This document shows positions 37,421 to 51,568 of a DNA stretch of 64,000 bases, piece by piece (the stretch's first letter is position 1; the number at the start of each line of letters is the position of its first letter). The notes below the pieces were generated by a model. It was not told where the DNA came from and ran no database searches. It saw only the letters and a list, made by a program, of their open reading frames with translations. This DNA comes from Diplolepis rosae (Eukaryota > Arthropoda > Insecta > Hymenoptera > Diplolepididae), in the NCBI GenBank assembly GCA_030998225.1, contig JAPYXD010000718.1, positions 1,426,001 to 1,490,000 of the forward strand. The letters run 5' to 3'. The translations under genes and the position numbers were made by a program.

Positions 37421-38800
37421 CACGTATTACTTGGCCACTTGATAAAAATTCTAATACTCCTAAGAATTCGCGCATTACTTGGCCACTCTTTTCAAGACAG
37501 ACTTCGCTTAACTCGCGTATTACTTGGCCCCTTATAAAAATTCTTACACTCCTAAGAACTCGCGCATTACTTGGCCACTTTACTTTAAGTCAGAGTCCGG
37601 AAATCTCGCGCATTACTTGGCCACTTTACTTTAAGTCAGAGTCCGGAAATCTCACGTATTACTTGGCCACTTGATAAAAATTCTAATACTCCTAAGAATT
37701 CGCGCATTACTTGGCCACTCTTTTCAGGACCGACTTCGTTTAACTCGCGTAGTACGAGGCCACGTATGTATTTATATCAGTCCTGTGGTCCATTGAACCT
37801 GACCTTACTTAAGGTCAGAGTCCGGAAATCTCGCGTATTACTTGGCCACTTTATAACAATTCTTATACTCCTAACAATTCGCGCATTACTTGGACACTCT
37901 TTTCAAGACAGACTTCGTGTAACTCGCGTATTACTTGGCCACTTATAAAAATTCATATACACCTAAGAACTCGCGCAATACTTGGCCACTATACTTTAAG
38001 TTAGAGTAAGAAAATCTCGCGTATTAGTTGGCCACTTTAAAACAATTCTTATACTCCTAACAATTCCCGCATAACTTGGCCACTCTTTTCAAGACAGACT
38101 TCGCTTAACTCGCGTATTACTTGGCCACTTGATAAAAATTCTTATACTCCTATGAATTCGCGCATTACTTGGCCACTTTACTTTAAGTCAGAGTCTGGAA
38201 ATCTCGCGCATTACTTGGCCACTTTACTTTAAGTCAGAGTCCGGAAATCTCACGTATTACTTGGCCACTTGATAAAAATTCTAATACTCCTAACAATTCG
38301 CGCATTCCTTGGCCACTTTTTTCAGGACCGACTTCGTTTAACTCGCGTATTACGAGACCACTTATGTATTTATATCAGTCCTGTGGCCCATTGAACCTGA
38401 CCTTACTTAAGGTCAGAGTCCGGAAATCTCGCGTATTACTTGGCCACTTTATAACAATTCTTATACTCCTAACAATTCGCGCATTACTTGGCCACTCTTT
38501 TCAAGACAGACTTCGTTTAACTCGCGTATTACTTGGCCACTTATAAAAATTCTTATACTCCTAAGAACTCGCGCATTACTCGGCCACTTTACTTTAAGTT
38601 AGAGTAAGAAAATCTCGCGTATTAGTTGGCCACTTTAAAACAATTCTTATACTCCTAACAATTCCCGCATTACTTGGCCACTCTTTTCAAGACAGACTTC
38701 GTTTAACTCGCGTATTACTTGGCCACTTATAAAAATTCTTATACTCCTAAGAACTCGCGCATTACTATGCCACTTTACTTTAAGTCAGAGTCCGGAAATC
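37421..38800 (+). repeat. B4-bearing E cassette region
   Basis: E elements at 37799 and 38397 enclose a 598 bp, 13-monomer cassette like those at 1175 and 6314. C monomers here read CAGGACCGAC in place of CAGGACAGAC (37731 and 38331), a private marker that supports a local duplication of the C-D4-E end. Confidence 0.86.
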
Positions 38801-41800
38801 TCGCGTATTAGTTGGCCACTTTATAACAATTCTTATACTCCTAAGAATTCGCGCATTACTTGGCCACTCTTTTCAGGACAGGCTTCGTCTAACTCGCGTA
38901 TTACGAGGCCACTTACGTATTTATATCAGTCATGAGGTCCATTGAACTCGCGCATAACTTGATCACCTTACTTAAAGTCAGAGTCCGGAAATCTCACGTA
39001 TTACTTTGCCACTTTAGAAAAATTCTTATACTCCTATGAATTCGCGTAGTACTTGGCCACCTTACTTTACGTCAGAGTCCGAAAATCTCGCGTATTATTT
39101 GGCCACTTTATAACAATTCTTATACTCCTAACAATTCGCGCATAACTTGGCCACTCTTTTCAAGACAGACTTCGCTTAACTCGCGTATTTCTTGGCCACT
39201 TTACTTTAAGTCAGAGTCCGGAAATCTCGCTCATTACTTGGCCACTTTAGAAAAATTCTTATACTCCTAAGAACTTGCGCATGACTTGGCCACTTTACTT
39301 TAAGTCAGAGTCCGGAAATCTCGCGTATTAGTTGGCCACTTTATAACAATTCTTATACTCCTTAGAATTCGCGCATTACTTGGCCACTCTTTTCAGGACA
39401 GGCTTCGTCTAACTCGCGTATTACGAGGCCACTTATGTATTTATATCATTATTGATGTGGTCTATTGAACTCGCGCATTACTCGATCACCTTACTTAAAG
39501 TCAGAGTCCGGAAATCTCGCGTATTAGTTGGCCACTTTATAACAATTCTTATACTCCTAAGAATTCGCGCATTACTTGGCCACTCTTTTCAGGACAGACT
39601 TCGTTTAACTCGCGTATTACGAGACCACTTATGTATTTATATCAGTCCTGTGGCCCACTGAACCTGACCTTACTTAAGGTCAGAGTCCGGAAATCTCGCG
39701 TATTAATTGGCAACTTTATAAAAATTCTTAGACTCCTAAGAATTCGCGCATTACTTGGCCACCTTATTTAAAGTCAGAGTCCGGAGATCTCGCGTATTAC
39801 TTGGCCACTTCTAAAAATTCTTATACTCCTAAGAACTCGCGTATTACTTGGCCACCTTACTTAAAGTCAGAGTTCGGAAGTCTCGCGTATTAGTTGGCCA
39901 CTTTATAACAATTCTTATACTCCTAACAATTCTCGCATTACTTGGCCACTCTTTTCAGGACAGGCTTCGTCTAACTCGCGTATTACTTGGCCACTTATAA
40001 AAATTCTTATACTGCTAAGAACTCGCGCATTACTTGGCCACTTTACTTTAAGTCAGAGTCCGGAAATCTCGCGTATTAGTTGGCCACTTTAGAAAAATTC
40101 TAACGCTCCTATGAATTCGCGTATTACTTGGCCACCTTACTTAAAGTCAGAGTCCGGAAATCTCGCGTATTAGTTGGCCACTTTATAACAATTCTTATAC
40201 TCATAACAATTCGGGCATTACTTGGCCACTCTTTTCAGGACAGGCTTCGTCTAACTCGCGTATTACTTGGCCACTTATGTATTTATATCAGTCATGAGGT
40301 CCATTGAACTCGCGCATTACTTGTCCACCTTACTTTAAGTCAGAGTCCGAAAATCTCGCGTATTAGTTGGCCACGTTATAACAATTCTTATACTCCTAAC
40401 AATTCGCGCATTACTTGGCCACTCTTTTCAAGACAGACTTCGCTTAGCTCGCGTATTACTTGGCCCCTTATAAAAATTCTTACACTCCTAAGAACTCGCG
40501 CATTACTTGGCCACTTTACTTTAAGTCAGAGTCCGGAAATCTCGCGTATTACTTGGCCACTTTATAAAAATTCTTATACTCCTAAGAATTCGCGCATTAC
40601 TTGGCCACTCTTTTCAAGACAGACTTCGCTTAACTCGCGTATTACTTGGCCACTTATAAAAATTCTTATACTCCTAAGAACTCGCGCATTACTTGGCCAC
40701 TTTACTTTAAGTCAGAGTCCGGAAATCTCGCGTATTAGTTGGCCACTTATAAAAATTCTTATGCTCCTAAGAACTCGCGCATTACTTGGCCACTTTACTT
40801 TAAGTTAGAGTCCTGAAATCTCGCGTATTAGTTGGCCACTTATAAAAATTCTTATGCTCCTAAGAACTCGCGCATTACTTGGCCACTTTACTTTAAGTCA
40901 GAGTCCGGAGATCTCGCGTATTACTTGGCCACTTCTAAAAATTCTTATACTCCTAAGAACTCGCGCATTACTTGGCCACTTTACTTAAAGTCAGAGTTCG
41001 GAAATCTCGTGTATTAGTTGGCCACTTTATAACAATTCTTATACTCCTAACAATTCGCGCATTACTTGGCCACTCTTTTCAGGACAGGCTTCGTCTAACT
41101 CGCGTATTACTTGGCCACTTATAAAAATTCTTATACTCCTAAGAACTCGCGCATTACTTGGCCACTTTACTTTAAGTCAGAGTCCGGAAATCTCGCGTAT
41201 TAGTTGGCCACTTTATAACAATTCTTATACTCCTAAGAACTCGCGCATTACGTCGCCCCTTTACTTTAAGTCAGAAGCCGGAACTCTCGCGTATTACTTG
41301 GCCACTTTAGACAAATTCTGATACACCGATGAAGTCGCGTATTACTGGGCCACCTTACTTAAAGTCAGAGTCCGGAAATCTCGCGTATTAGTTGGCCACT
41401 TTATAACAATTCTTATACTCCTAAGAATTCGCGCATTACTTGGCCACTCTTTTCAGGACAGGCTTCGTCTAACTCGAGTATTACGAGGCCACTTATGTAT
41501 TTATATCAGTCATGAGGTCCATTGAACTCGCGCATTACTTGATCACCTTACTTTAAGACAGAGTCCGAAAATCTCGCGTATTAGTTGGCCACTTTATAAC
41601 AATTCTTATACTCCTAACAATTCGAGCATTACTTGGCCACTCTTTTCAAGACAGACTTCGTTTAACTCGCGTATTACTTGGCCACTTATAAAAATTCTTA
41701 TACTCCTAAGAACTCGCGCATTACTTGGCCACTTTACTTTAAGTCAGAGTCCGGAAATCTCGCGTATTAGTTGGCCAATTATAAAAATTCTTCTTCTGCT

Positions 41801-42094
41801 AAGAACTCGCGCATTACTTGGCCACTTTACTTTAAGTCAGAGTCCGAAAATCTCGCGTATTACTTGGCCACTTTAGAAAAATTCTTATACTCCGAAGAAC
41901 TCGCGCATTACTTGGCCACTTTACTTTAAGTCAGAGTCCGGAAATCTCGCGCATTACTTGGCCACCTTACTTAAAGTCAGAGTTCGGAAATCTCGCGTAT
42001 TAGTTGGCCACTTTATAACAATTCTTATACTCCTAAGAATTCGCGCATTACTTGGCCACTCTTTTCAGGACAGGCTTCGTCTAACTCGCGTATT
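38801..42094 (+). repeat. S-type block and A-B dimer-rich region
   Basis: The first 1.1 kb resembles 19.5-20.6 kb; a D monomer here reads TCATTATTGATGTGGTC with a 3 bp gain near 39445. From 40.0 to 42.0 kb A-B dimers dominate, including the TTCTAAAAATTC form of B near 39.81 and 40.93 kb. A cluster of changes lies at 41250-41345 (TTACGTCGCCCC, GAAGCCGGAACTC, ATACACCGATGAAG). Confidence 0.84.
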
Positions 42095-43860
42095 ACGAGG
42101 CCACTTATGTATTTATATCAGTCCTGTGGCCCATTGAACCTGACCTTACTTAAGGTCAGAGTCCGGAAATCTCGCGTATTACTTGGCCACTTTAGAAAAA
42201 TTCTTATACTCCTAAGAACTCGCGCATTACTTGGCCACTTTACTTTAAGTCAGAGTCCGGAAATCTCGCGTATTAGTTGGCCACTTTATAACAATTCTTA
42301 TACTCCTAAGAATTCGCGCATTACTTTGCCACTCTTTTCAGGACAGGCTTCGTCTAACTCGCGTATTACGAGGCCACTTAAGTATTTTTATCAGTCATGA
42401 GGTCCATTGAACTCGCGCATAACTTGATCACCTTACTTAAAGTCAGAGTCCGGAAATCCCACGTATTACTTTGCCACTTTAGAAAAATTCTTATACTCCT
42501 ATGAATTCGCGTAGTACTTGGCCACCTTACTTTACGTCAGAGTCCGAAAATCTCGCGTATTATTTGGCCACTTTAGAACAATTCTTATACTCATAAGAAT
42601 TCGCGCATTACTTTGACACACTTTTTAAGACATACTTCGTTTAACTCGCGTATTTCTTGGCCACTTTACTTTAAGTCAGAGTCCGGAAATCTCGCGTACT
42701 ACTTGGCCACTTTAGAAAAATTCTTATACTCCTAAGAACTCGCGCATTACTATGCCACTTTACTTTAAGTCAGAGTCCGGAAATCTCGCGTATTAGTTGG
42801 CCACTTTATAACAATTCCTATACTCCTAAGAAATCGCGCATTACTTGGCCACTCTTTTCAGGGCAGGCTTCGTCTAACTCGCGTATTACGAGGCCACTTA
42901 TGTATTTATATCATTAATGAGGTCCATTGAACTCGCGCATTACTCGATCACCTTACTTAAAGTCAGAGTCCGGAAATCTCGCGTATTAGTTGGCCACTTT
43001 ATAACAATTCTTATACTCCTAAGAATTCGCGCATTACTTGGCCACTCTTTTCAGGACAGACTTCGTTTAACTCGCGTATTACGAGGCCACTTATGTATTT
43101 ATATCAGTCCTGTGGCCCATTGAACCTGACCTTACTTAAGGTCAGAGTCCGGAAATCTCGCGTATTACTTGGCCACTTTAGAAAAATTCTTGTACTCCTA
43201 AGAATTCGCGCATTACTTGGCCACCTTATGTAAAGTCAGAGTCCGGAGATCTCGCGTATTACTTGGCCACTTCTAAAAATTCTTATACTCCTAAGAACTC
43301 GCGTATTACTTGGCCACCTTACTTAAAGTCAGAGTTCGGAAATCTCGCGTATTAGTTGGCCACTTTATAACAATTCTTATACTCCTAAGAATTCGCGCAT
43401 TACTTGGCCACTCTTTTCAGGACAGGCTTCGTCTAACTCGCGTATTACTTGGCCACTTATATAAATACTTATACTCCTATGAACGCGCGCATTACTTGGC
43501 CACTTTACTTTAAGTCAGAGTCCGGACATCTCGCGTATTAGTTGGCCACTTTAGAAAAATTCTGATACTCCTATGAATTCGCGTATTACTTGGCCACCTT
43601 ACTTAAAGTCAGAGTCCGGAAATCTCGCGTATTAGTTGGCCACTTTATAACAATTCTTATACTCCTAAGAATTCGCGCATTACTTGGCCACTCTTTTCAG
43701 GACAGGCTTCGTCTAACTCGCGTATTACGAGGCCACTTATGTATTTATATCAGTCATGAGGTCCATTGAACTTGCGCATTACTTGATCACCTTACTTAAA
43801 GTCAGAGTCCGTAAATCTCGCGTATTAGTTGGCCACTTTATAACAATTCTTATACTCCTA
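42095..43860 (+). repeat. Block S2, copy of 19.2-21.1 kb
   Basis: Matches block S1 at -22,799 bp without net insertion or deletion across about 1.9 kb (counted from 41.95 kb). The E stem at 42140 is intact whereas its partner at 19341 reads CTGACCCT, so damage to the partner came after copying. The end overlaps the first unit of the 1,498 bp duplication that follows. Confidence 0.86.
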
Positions 43861-46080
43861 AGAATTCGCGCATTACTTGGCCACTCTTTTCAGGACAGGC
43901 TTCGTCTAACTCGCGTATTACGAGGCCACTTATGTATTTATATCAGTCATGAGGTCCATTGAACTTGCGCATTACTTGATCACCTTACTTTAAGTCAGAG
44001 TCCGAAAATCTCGCGTATTAGTTGGCCACTTTATAACAATTCTTATACTCCTAACAATTCGCACATTACTTGGACACTCTTTTCAAGACAGACTTCGTTT
44101 AACTCGCGTATTACTTGTCCACTTATAAAAATTCTTATACTCCTAAGAACTCGCGCATTACTTGGCCACTTTACTTTAAGTCAGAGTCCGGAAATCTCGC
44201 GTATTAGTTGGCCACATTATAAAAATTCTTATACTCCTAAGAATTCGCGCATTACTTGGCCACTTTACTTTAAGTCAGAGTTCGGAAATCTCGCGTATTA
44301 GTTGGCCACTTATAAAAATTCTTATGCTCCTAAGAACTCGCGCATTACTTGGCCACTTTACTTTAAGTCAGAGTCCGGAGATCTCGCGTATTACTTGGCC
44401 TCTTATAAAAATTCTTATACTCCTAAGAACTCGCGCATTACTTGGCCACTTTACTTTAAGTCAGAGTTCGGAAATCTCGCGTATTAGTTGGCCACTTTAT
44501 AACAATTCTTATACTCCTAACAATTCGCGCATTACTTGGCCACTCTTTTCAGGACAGACTTCGTTTAACTCGCGAATTACGAGACCACTTATGTATTTAT
44601 ATCAATCCTGTGGCCCATTGAACCTGACCTTACTTAAGGTCAGAGTCCGGATATCTCGCGTATTATTTGGCCACTTTAGAAAAATTCTTATACTCCTAAG
44701 AATTCGCGTATTACTTGGCCACCTTATTTAAAGTCAGAGTCCGGAAATCTCGCGTATTACTTGGCCACTTCTAAAAATTCTTATACTCCTAAGAACTCGC
44801 GTATTACTTGGCCACCTTACTTAAAGTCAGAGTTCGGAAATCTCGCGTATTAGTTGGCCACTTTATAACAATTCTTATACTCCTAAGAATTCGCGCATTA
44901 CTTGGCCACTCTTTTCAGGACAGGCTTCGTCTAACTCGCGTATTACTTGGCCACTTATATAAATTCTTATACTCCTAAGAACGCGCGCATTACTTGGCCA
45001 CTTTACTTTAAGTCAGAGTCCGGAAATCTCGCGTATTACTTGGACACTTTAGAAAAATTCTGATACTCCTATGAATTCGCGTATTACTTGGCCACCTTAC
45101 TTAAAGTCAGAGTCCGAAAATCTCGCGTATTAGTTGGCCACTTTATAACAATTCTTATACTCCTAAGAATTCGCGCATTACTTGGCCACTCTTTTCAGGA
45201 CAGGCTTCGTCTAACTCGCGTATTACGAGGCCACTTATGTATTTATATCAGTCATGAGGTCCATTGAACTTGCGCATTACTTGATCACCTTACTTAAAGT
45301 CAGAGTCCGAAAATCTCGCGTATTAGTTGGCCACTTTATAACAATTCTTATACTCCTAAGAATTCGCGCATTACTTGGCCACTCTTTTCAGGACAGGCTT
45401 CGTCTAACTCGCGTATTACGAGGCCACTTATGTATTTATATCAGTCATGAGGTCCATTGAACTTGCGCATTACTTGATCACCTTACTTTAAGTCAGAGTC
45501 CGAAAATCTCGCGTATTAGTTGGCCACTTTATAACAATTCTTATACTCCTAACAATTCGCGCATTACTTGGACACTCTTTTCAAGACAGACTTCGTTTAA
45601 CTCGCGTATTACTTGTCCACTTATAAAAATTCTTATACTCCTAAGAACTCGCGCATTACTTGGCCACTTTACTTTAAGTCAGAGTCCGGAAATCTCGCGT
45701 ATTAGTTGGCCACTTATAACAATTCTTATACTCCTAAGAACTCGCGCATTACTTGGCCACTGTACTTTAAGTCAGAGTCCGGAAATCTCGCGTATTAGTT
45801 GGCCACTTAATAAAAATTCTTATGCTCCTAAGAACTCGCGCATTACTTGGCCACTTTACTTTAAGTCAGAGTCCGGAGATCTCGCGTATTACTTGGCCAC
45901 TTCTAAAAATTCTTATACTCCTAAGAACTCGCGTATTACTTGGCCACCTTACTTAAAGTCAGAGTTCGGAAATCTCGCGTATTAGTTGGCCACTTTATAA
46001 CAATTCTTATACTCCTAAGAATTCGCGCATTACTTGGCCACTCTTTTCAGGACAGGCTTCGTCTAACTCGCGTATTACTT
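43126..46080 (+). repeat. 1,498 bp tandem duplication with nested 193 bp duplication
   Basis: E elements at 43126 and 44624, TTCTAAAAATTC B monomers at 43263 and 44761, and TCATGAG motifs at 43754 and 45252 are all 1,498 bp apart. A third, partial copy starts about 1,132 bp later (45893). Inside each unit the C-D-A-B tetramer is doubled, so the 193 bp event came before the 1,498 bp event. Confidence 0.88.
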
Positions 46081-47480
46081 GGCCACTTATAAAATTTCTT
46101 ATACTCCTAAGAACTCGCGCATTACTTGGCCACTTTACTTTAAGTCAGAGTCCGGAAATCTCGCGTATTAGTTGGCCACTTTATAACAATTCTTATACTC
46201 CTAAGAACTCGCGCATTACTTGGCCACTTTACTTTAAGTCAGAGTCCGGAGATCTCGCGTATTACTTGGCCACTTTAGAAAAATTCTGATACTCCTATGA
46301 ATTCGCGTATTACTTGGCCTCCTTACTTAAAGTCAGAGTCCGGAAATCTCGCATATTAGTTGGCCACTTTATAACAATTCTTATACTCCTAGGAATTCGC
46401 GCATTACTTGGCCACTCTTTTCAGGACAGGCTTCGTCTAACTCGCGTATTACGAGGCCACTTATGTATTTATATCAGTCATGAGGTCCATTGAACTTGCG
46501 CATTACTTGATCACCTTACTTTAAGTCAGAGTCCGAAAATCTCGCGTATTAGTTGGCCACGTTATAACAATTCTTATACTCCTAACAATTCGCGCATTAC
46601 TTGGCCACTCTTTTCAAGACAGACTTCGTTTAACTCGCGTATTACTTGGCCACTTATAAAAATTCTTATACTCCTAAGAACTCGCGCATTACTTGGCCAC
46701 TTTACTTTAAGTCAGAGTCCGGAAATCTCGCGTATTACATGGCCACTTATAAAAATTCTTATGCTCCTAAGAACTCGCGCATTACTTGGCCACTTTACTT
46801 TAAGTGAGAGTCCGGAAATCTCGCGTATTAGTTGGCCACTTTATAACAATTCTTATACTCCTAAGAACTCGCGCATTACTTGGCCACTTTACTTTTAGTC
46901 AGAGTCCGGAAATCTCACGTATTACTTGGCCACTTTAGAAAAATTCTTATACTCCTATGAATTCGCGTATTACTTGGCCACCTTACTTTAAGTCAGAGTC
47001 CGGAAATCTCGCGTATTAGTTGGCCACTTTATAACAATTCTTATACTCCTAAGAATTCGCGCATTACTTGGCCACTCTTTTCAGGACAGGCTTCGTCTAA
47101 CTCGCGTATTACGAGGCCACTTATGTATTTATATCAGTCTTGAGGTCCATTGAACTTGCGCATTTCTTGATTACCTTACTTTCAGTCAGAGTCCGAAAAT
47201 CTCGCGTATTAGTTGGCCACTTTATAACAATTCTTATACTCCTAACAATTCGCGCATTACTTGGCCACTCTTTTCAAGACAGACTTCGTTTAACTAGCAT
47301 ATTACTTGTTCACTTATAAAAATTCTTATACTCCTATGAATTCGCGCATAACTTGGCCACTCTTTTCAAGACAGACTTCGCTTAACTCGCGTATTACTTG
47401 GCCCCTTATAAAAATTCTTATACTCCTAAGAACTCGCGCATTACTTGGCCACTTTACTTTAAGTCAGAGTCCGGAAATCT
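45930..47480 (+). repeat. Block T2, copy of 35.9-37.4 kb
   Basis: Matches block T1 at -10,060 bp. Private differences include TTACATGGCCAC at 46736, TCAGTCTTGAGGTCC in a D monomer near 47.13 kb, and a B2-like end (CTCCTATGAATTC) after the TAGCATATTA core, where T1 has CTCCTAACAATTC. Confidence 0.86.
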
Positions 47481-49350
47481 CGCGTATTAGTTGGCCACTT
47501 TATAACAATTCTTATACTCCTAACAATTCGCGCATTACTTGGACACTCTTTTCAAGACAGATTTCGTTTAACTCGCGTATTACTTGGCCACTTATAAAAA
47601 TTCTTATACTCCTAAGAACTCGCGCATTACTCGGCCACTTTACTTTAAGTTAGAGTAAGAAAATCTCGCGTATTAGTTGGCCACTTTAAAACAATTCTTA
47701 TACTCCTAACAATTCCCGCATAACTTGGACACTCTTTTCAAGAAAGACTTCGCTTAACTCGCGTATTACTTGGCCACTTATAAAAATTCTTATACTCCTA
47801 AGAACTCGCGCATTACTTGGCCACTTTACTTTAAGTCAGAGTTCGGAAATCTCGCGCATTACCTGGCCACTTTACTTTAAGTCAGAGTCCGGAAATCTCA
47901 CGTATTACTTGGCCACTTGATAAAAATTCTAATACTCCTAACAATTCGCGCATTCCTTGGCCACTCTTTTCAGGACAGACTTCGTTTAACTCGCGTATTA
48001 CGAGACCACTTATGTATTTATATCAGTCCTGTGGCCCATTGAACCTGACCTTACTTAAGGTCAGAGTCCGGAAATCTCGCGTACTACTTGGACACTAGAA
48101 AAATTCTTATACTCTTAAGAATTCGCGCATTACTTGGCCACCTTATTTAAAGTCAGAGTCCGGAAATCTCGAGCCACTTTAGAAAAATTCTTATACTCCT
48201 ATGAATTCGCGTATTACTTGGCCACTCTTTTCAAGACAGCCTTTGTTTATCCCGCGTATTACTTGGCCACCTTACTTAAAGTCAGAGTTCGGAAATCTCG
48301 CGTATTAGTTGGCCACTTTATAACAATTCTTATACTCCTAAGAATTCGCGCATTACTTGACCACTCTTTTCAAGACAGACTTCGTTTATATCGCATATTA
48401 CTTGGCCACCTTACTTAAAGCCAGAGTTCGGAAATCTCGCGTATTAGTTGGCCACTTTATAAAAATTCTTATACTCCTAAGAACTCGCGCATTACTTGGC
48501 CACTTTACTTTAAGTCAGAGTCCGTAAATCTCGCGTATTAGTTGGCCACTTCATAACAATTCTTATACTCCTAAGAATTCGCGAATCACTTGGCCACTCT
48601 TTTCATGACAGACTTCGTTTATCTCGCGTATTACTTGGCCACCTTACTTAAAGTCAGAGTTCGGAAATCTCGCGTATTAGTTGGCCACTTTATAACAATT
48701 CTTATACTCCTAAGAATTCGCGCAATACTTGGCCACTCTTTTCAGGACAGGATTCGTAAAACTCGCGTATTACGAGGCCACTTATGTATTTATGTCAGTC
48801 CTGTGGCCCATTGAACCTGACCTTACTTAATGTCAGAGTCCGGAAATCTCGCGTATTAGTTGGCCACTTTATAACAATTCTTATACTCCTAAGAACTCGC
48901 GCATTACTTGGCCACTTTACTTTAAGTCAGAGTCCGGAAATCTCACGTATTACTTGGCCACTTTAGAAAAATTCTTATACTCCTAAGAACTCGCGCATTA
49001 CTTGGCCACTTTACTTTAAGTCAGAGTCCGGAAATCTCACGTATTACTTGGCCACTTTAGAAAAATTCTTATACTCCTATGAATTCGCGTATTACTTGGC
49101 CACTCTTTTCAGGACAGGCTTCGTCTAACTCGCGTATTACGAGGCCACTTATGTATTTATATCAGTCCTGTGGTCCATTGAACTCGCGCATTACTTGGCC
49201 ACTCTTTTCAAGACAGACTTCGTTTATCTCGCGTATTACTTGGCCACTTATAAAAATTCTTATACTCCTAAGAACTCGCGCATTACTTGGCCACTTTACT
49301 TTAAGTCAGAGTCCGGAAATCTCGCGTATTACTTGGGCACGTTTGTAATA
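47481..49350 (+). repeat. Mosaic with core-deleted monomers
   Basis: E elements lie at 48045 and 48817; the second has AATGTCAG in its stem. Two nearby deletions remove core sequence: GGACACTAGAAAAATTC near 48.09 kb and TCTCGAGCCACTTTAG near 48.17 kb. The 48.5-49.0 kb part resembles the D4/E-B1-A ends of the superunits. Confidence 0.83.
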
Positions 49351-51568
49351 TTCTTATACTCCTAAGAATTCGCGCATTACTTGGCCACTCTTTTCAAGAC
49401 TGACTTTGTTTAACTCGCGTATTACGAGGCCACTTATGTATTTATATCAGTCCTGTCGTCCATTGAACTCGCGCATTACTTGGCCACTCTTTTCAAGACA
49501 GACTTTGTTTAACTCGCGTATTACGAGGCCACTTATGTATTTATATCAGTCCTGTGGTCCATTGAACTCGCGCATTACTTGGCCACTCTTTTAAAGACAG
49601 ACTTCGTTTATCTCGCGTATTACTTGGCCACCTTACTTAAAGTCAGAGTTCGGAAATCTCGCGTATTAGTTGGCCACTTTATAACAATTCTTATACTCCT
49701 AAGAATTCGCGCATTACTTGGCCACTTTACTTTAAGTTAGAGTAAGAAAATGTCGCGTATTAGTTGGCCACGTTAAAACAATTCTTATACTCCTAACAAT
49801 TCGCGCATAACTTGGCCACTCTTTTCAAGACAGACTTCGTTTATCTCGCGTATTACTTGGCCACCTTACTTAAAGTCAGAGTTCGGAAATCTCGCGTATT
49901 AGTTGGCCACTTTATAACAATTCTTATACTCCTAAGAATTCGCGCATTACTTGGCCACTCTTTTCAGGACAGGCTTCGTTTAACTCCCGTATTACGAGAC
50001 CACTTATGTATTTATGTCAGTCCTGTGGCCCATTGAACCTGACCTTACTTAAGGTCAGAGTCCGGAAATCTCGCGTATTAGTTGGCCACTTTATGACAAT
50101 TCTTATACTCCTAAGAACTCGCGCATTACTTGGCCACTTTACTTTAAGTCAGAGTCCGGAAATCTCGCGTATTACGTGGCCACTTTAGAAAAATTCTTAT
50201 ACTCCTAAGAACTCGAGCATTACTTTGCCACTTTACTTTAAGTCAGAGTCCGGAAATCTCGAGTATTACTTGGCCACTTTAGAAAAATTCTTATACTCCT
50301 ATGAATTCGCGTATTACTTGGCCACTCTTTTCAGGACAGGCATCGTCTAACTCGCGTATTACGAGGCCACTTATGTATTTATATCATTCATGAGGTCTAT
50401 TGAACTCGCGCATTACTCGATCACCTTACTTAAAGTCAGAGTCCGGAAATCTCGCGTATTACTTGGCCACTTTCTAAAAATTATTATACTCCTAAAATTT
50501 CGCGAATTACTGGGCTACTCATTTCAAGACAGACTTCGTTTAACTCGCGTATTACTTGGCCACTTTAGAAAAATTCTTATACTCCTATGAATTCGCGTAT
50601 TACTTGGCCACTCTTTTCAAGACAGACTTTGTTTAACTCGCGTATTACGAGGCCACTTATGTATTTATATCAGTCCTGTGGTCCATTGAACTCGCGCATT
50701 ACTTGGCCACTCTTTTCAAGACAGACTTCGTTTATCTCGCGTATTACTTGGCCACTTATAAAAATTCTTATACTCCTAAGAACTCGCGCATTACTTGGCC
50801 ACTTTACTTTAAGTCAGAGTCCGGAAATCTCGCGTATTAGTTGGCCACTTCATAACAATTCTTATACTCCATTGAACTCGCGCATTACTCGATCAACTTA
50901 CTTAAGGTCAGAGTCCGGAAATCTCGCGTATTACTTGGCCACTTTAGAAAAATTCTTATACTCCTAAGAATTCGCGCATTACTTGGCCACTCATTACACG
51001 ACAGACTTCTTTTATCTCGCGTATTACGAGGCCAGTTATGTATTTATATCAGTCCTGTGGTCCATTGAACTCGCGCATTACTTGGCCACTCTTTTCAAGA
51101 CAGACTTCGTTTATCTCGCGTATTACTTGGCCACCTTACTTAAAGTCAGAGTTCGGAAATCTCGCGTATTAGTTGGCCACTTTATAACAATTCTTATACT
51201 CCTAAGAATTCGCGCATTACTTGGCCACTCTTTTCAGGACAGGCTTCGTCTAACTCGCGTATTACGAGGCCACTTATGTATTTATATCAGTCCTGTGGCC
51301 CAATGAACCTGACCTTACTTAAGGTCAGAGTCCGGAAATCTCGCGTATTAGTTGGCCACTTTATAACAATTCTTATACTCCTAAGAACTCGCGCATTACT
51401 TGGCCACTTTACTTTAAGTCAGAGTCCGGAAATCTCGCGTATTAGTTGGCCACTTTATAACAATTCTTATACTCCTAAGAATTCGCGCATTACTTGGCCA
51501 CTCTTTTCAGGACAGGCTTCGTCTAACTCGCGTATTACGAGGCCACTTATGTATTTATATCAGTCATG
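49351..51568 (+). repeat. D3-C dimers (99 bp) and copy of 29.6-30.1 kb
   Basis: At 49406-49594 D3 (54) and C' (45) alternate with a 99 bp period (TCAGTCC at 49447 and 49546). From about 50.08 kb the order follows 29.58 kb. E elements lie at 50039 and 51309. A diverged B-C' pair lies at 50470-50530 (CTAAAATTTCGCG, GGGCTACTCATTTC). Confidence 0.84.
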
